Source: Oxalobacteraceae bacterium UBA5157
Lineage (GTDB): Bacteria; Pseudomonadota; Gammaproteobacteria; Burkholderiales; Burkholderiaceae_D
Reading direction: 5' to 3'
NCBI GenBank assembly: GCA_002415335.1
Contig: DHXL01000287.1
Span: 13,440 to 19,183, forward strand
DNA: 5,744 bases
Each line of letters begins with the position of its first letter. Positions within the stretch are counted from its first letter, which is position 1. Of this stretch, positions 5,644 through 5,744 are shown piece after piece. The notes below the pieces were generated by a model. That model had not been told where the DNA came from. It saw only the letters and a program-made list of their open reading frames with translations, and ran no database searches. The translations under genes and the position numbers were made by a program.

Positions 5644-5744
5644 TTGAGCCAATATCTCTACACTATCCCCAGCCGAGAGGAAATTCTCGGCATCTTACGT
5701 ACCACGACTGAGGCGCACGACGCGGCGTCGATCGCGGCGTCACT
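5644..5744 (+). CDS. rnr: Ribonuclease R, N-terminal fragment (gene continues past the window)
   Basis: The first 33 codons read MSQYLYTIPSREEILGILRTT and continue to AHDAASIAAS. The IPSREEILGILR segment is the N-terminal signature of RNase R (VacB), an RNB-family 3'-5' exoribonuclease that degrades structured RNA and acts in RNA quality control. Only the start of its N-terminal helix-turn-helix-like region is visible; the cold-shock, RNB and S1 domains would follow outside. The start codon is TTG 5644. No in-frame ATG lies upstream; GTG 5578 is in frame but would add 22 residues with no family resemblance. The ribosome-binding site is weak (AAAG near 5630). The identification rests on a short match, helped by the neighbouring tRNA-Leu. 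Confidence 0.8.
   Translation, partial: MSQYLYTIPSREEILGILRTTTEAHDAASIAAS

Overview
This 5.7 kb window looks like a chromosomal stretch from a proteobacterium, most likely a betaproteobacterium of the Burkholderiales. Two things suggest this. A tRNA-Leu(CAG) gene sits divergently beside the start of a ribonuclease R gene whose N-terminus (IPSREEILGILRTT) matches the betaproteobacterial form as I remember it. The remaining genes also have a proteobacterial flavour. The genus cannot be fixed from the sequence.

Layout. Positions 1-1542 (minus) hold the N-terminal 514 residues of an acyl carrier protein fused to a fatty acyl-AMP ligase; its 3' end lies outside the window. Upstream on the same strand, 1752-2327 encodes a ribosome-hibernation (HPF/RaiA) domain fused to a cold-shock-like domain. 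After about 330 bases with no convincing gene comes a nicotinamidase (2662-3255, minus). It is separated by a divergent regulatory region with two short palindromes from a plus-strand archease gene (about 3494-3943). Directly after archease are the two ends of an rtcB RNA-ligase gene (4003-4294). The middle is missing and the two ends are in different frames, so this is a deletion pseudogene. Facing it on the minus strand is a DUF2784 membrane protein (4401-4823).

Positions 4824-5358 carry no convincing gene but contain several perfect inverted repeats, two of which compete for the same bases. Then come tRNA-Leu(CAG) on the minus strand (5359-5443) with a near-consensus sigma-70 promoter, and the first 33 codons of rnr on the plus strand.

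Functionally this is a mosaic rather than one pathway. RNA and ribosome maintenance recurs (HPF-CSD, archease/RtcB, tRNA, RNase R), but on both strands and with separate spacings, so no single operon is implied. The points most worth a second look are the orphan archease beside a gutted rtcB, the HPF-cold-shock fusion, the ACP-first acyl-AMP ligase, and the structured non-coding region downstream of the tRNA. I did not find convincing evidence of a wholly new system.
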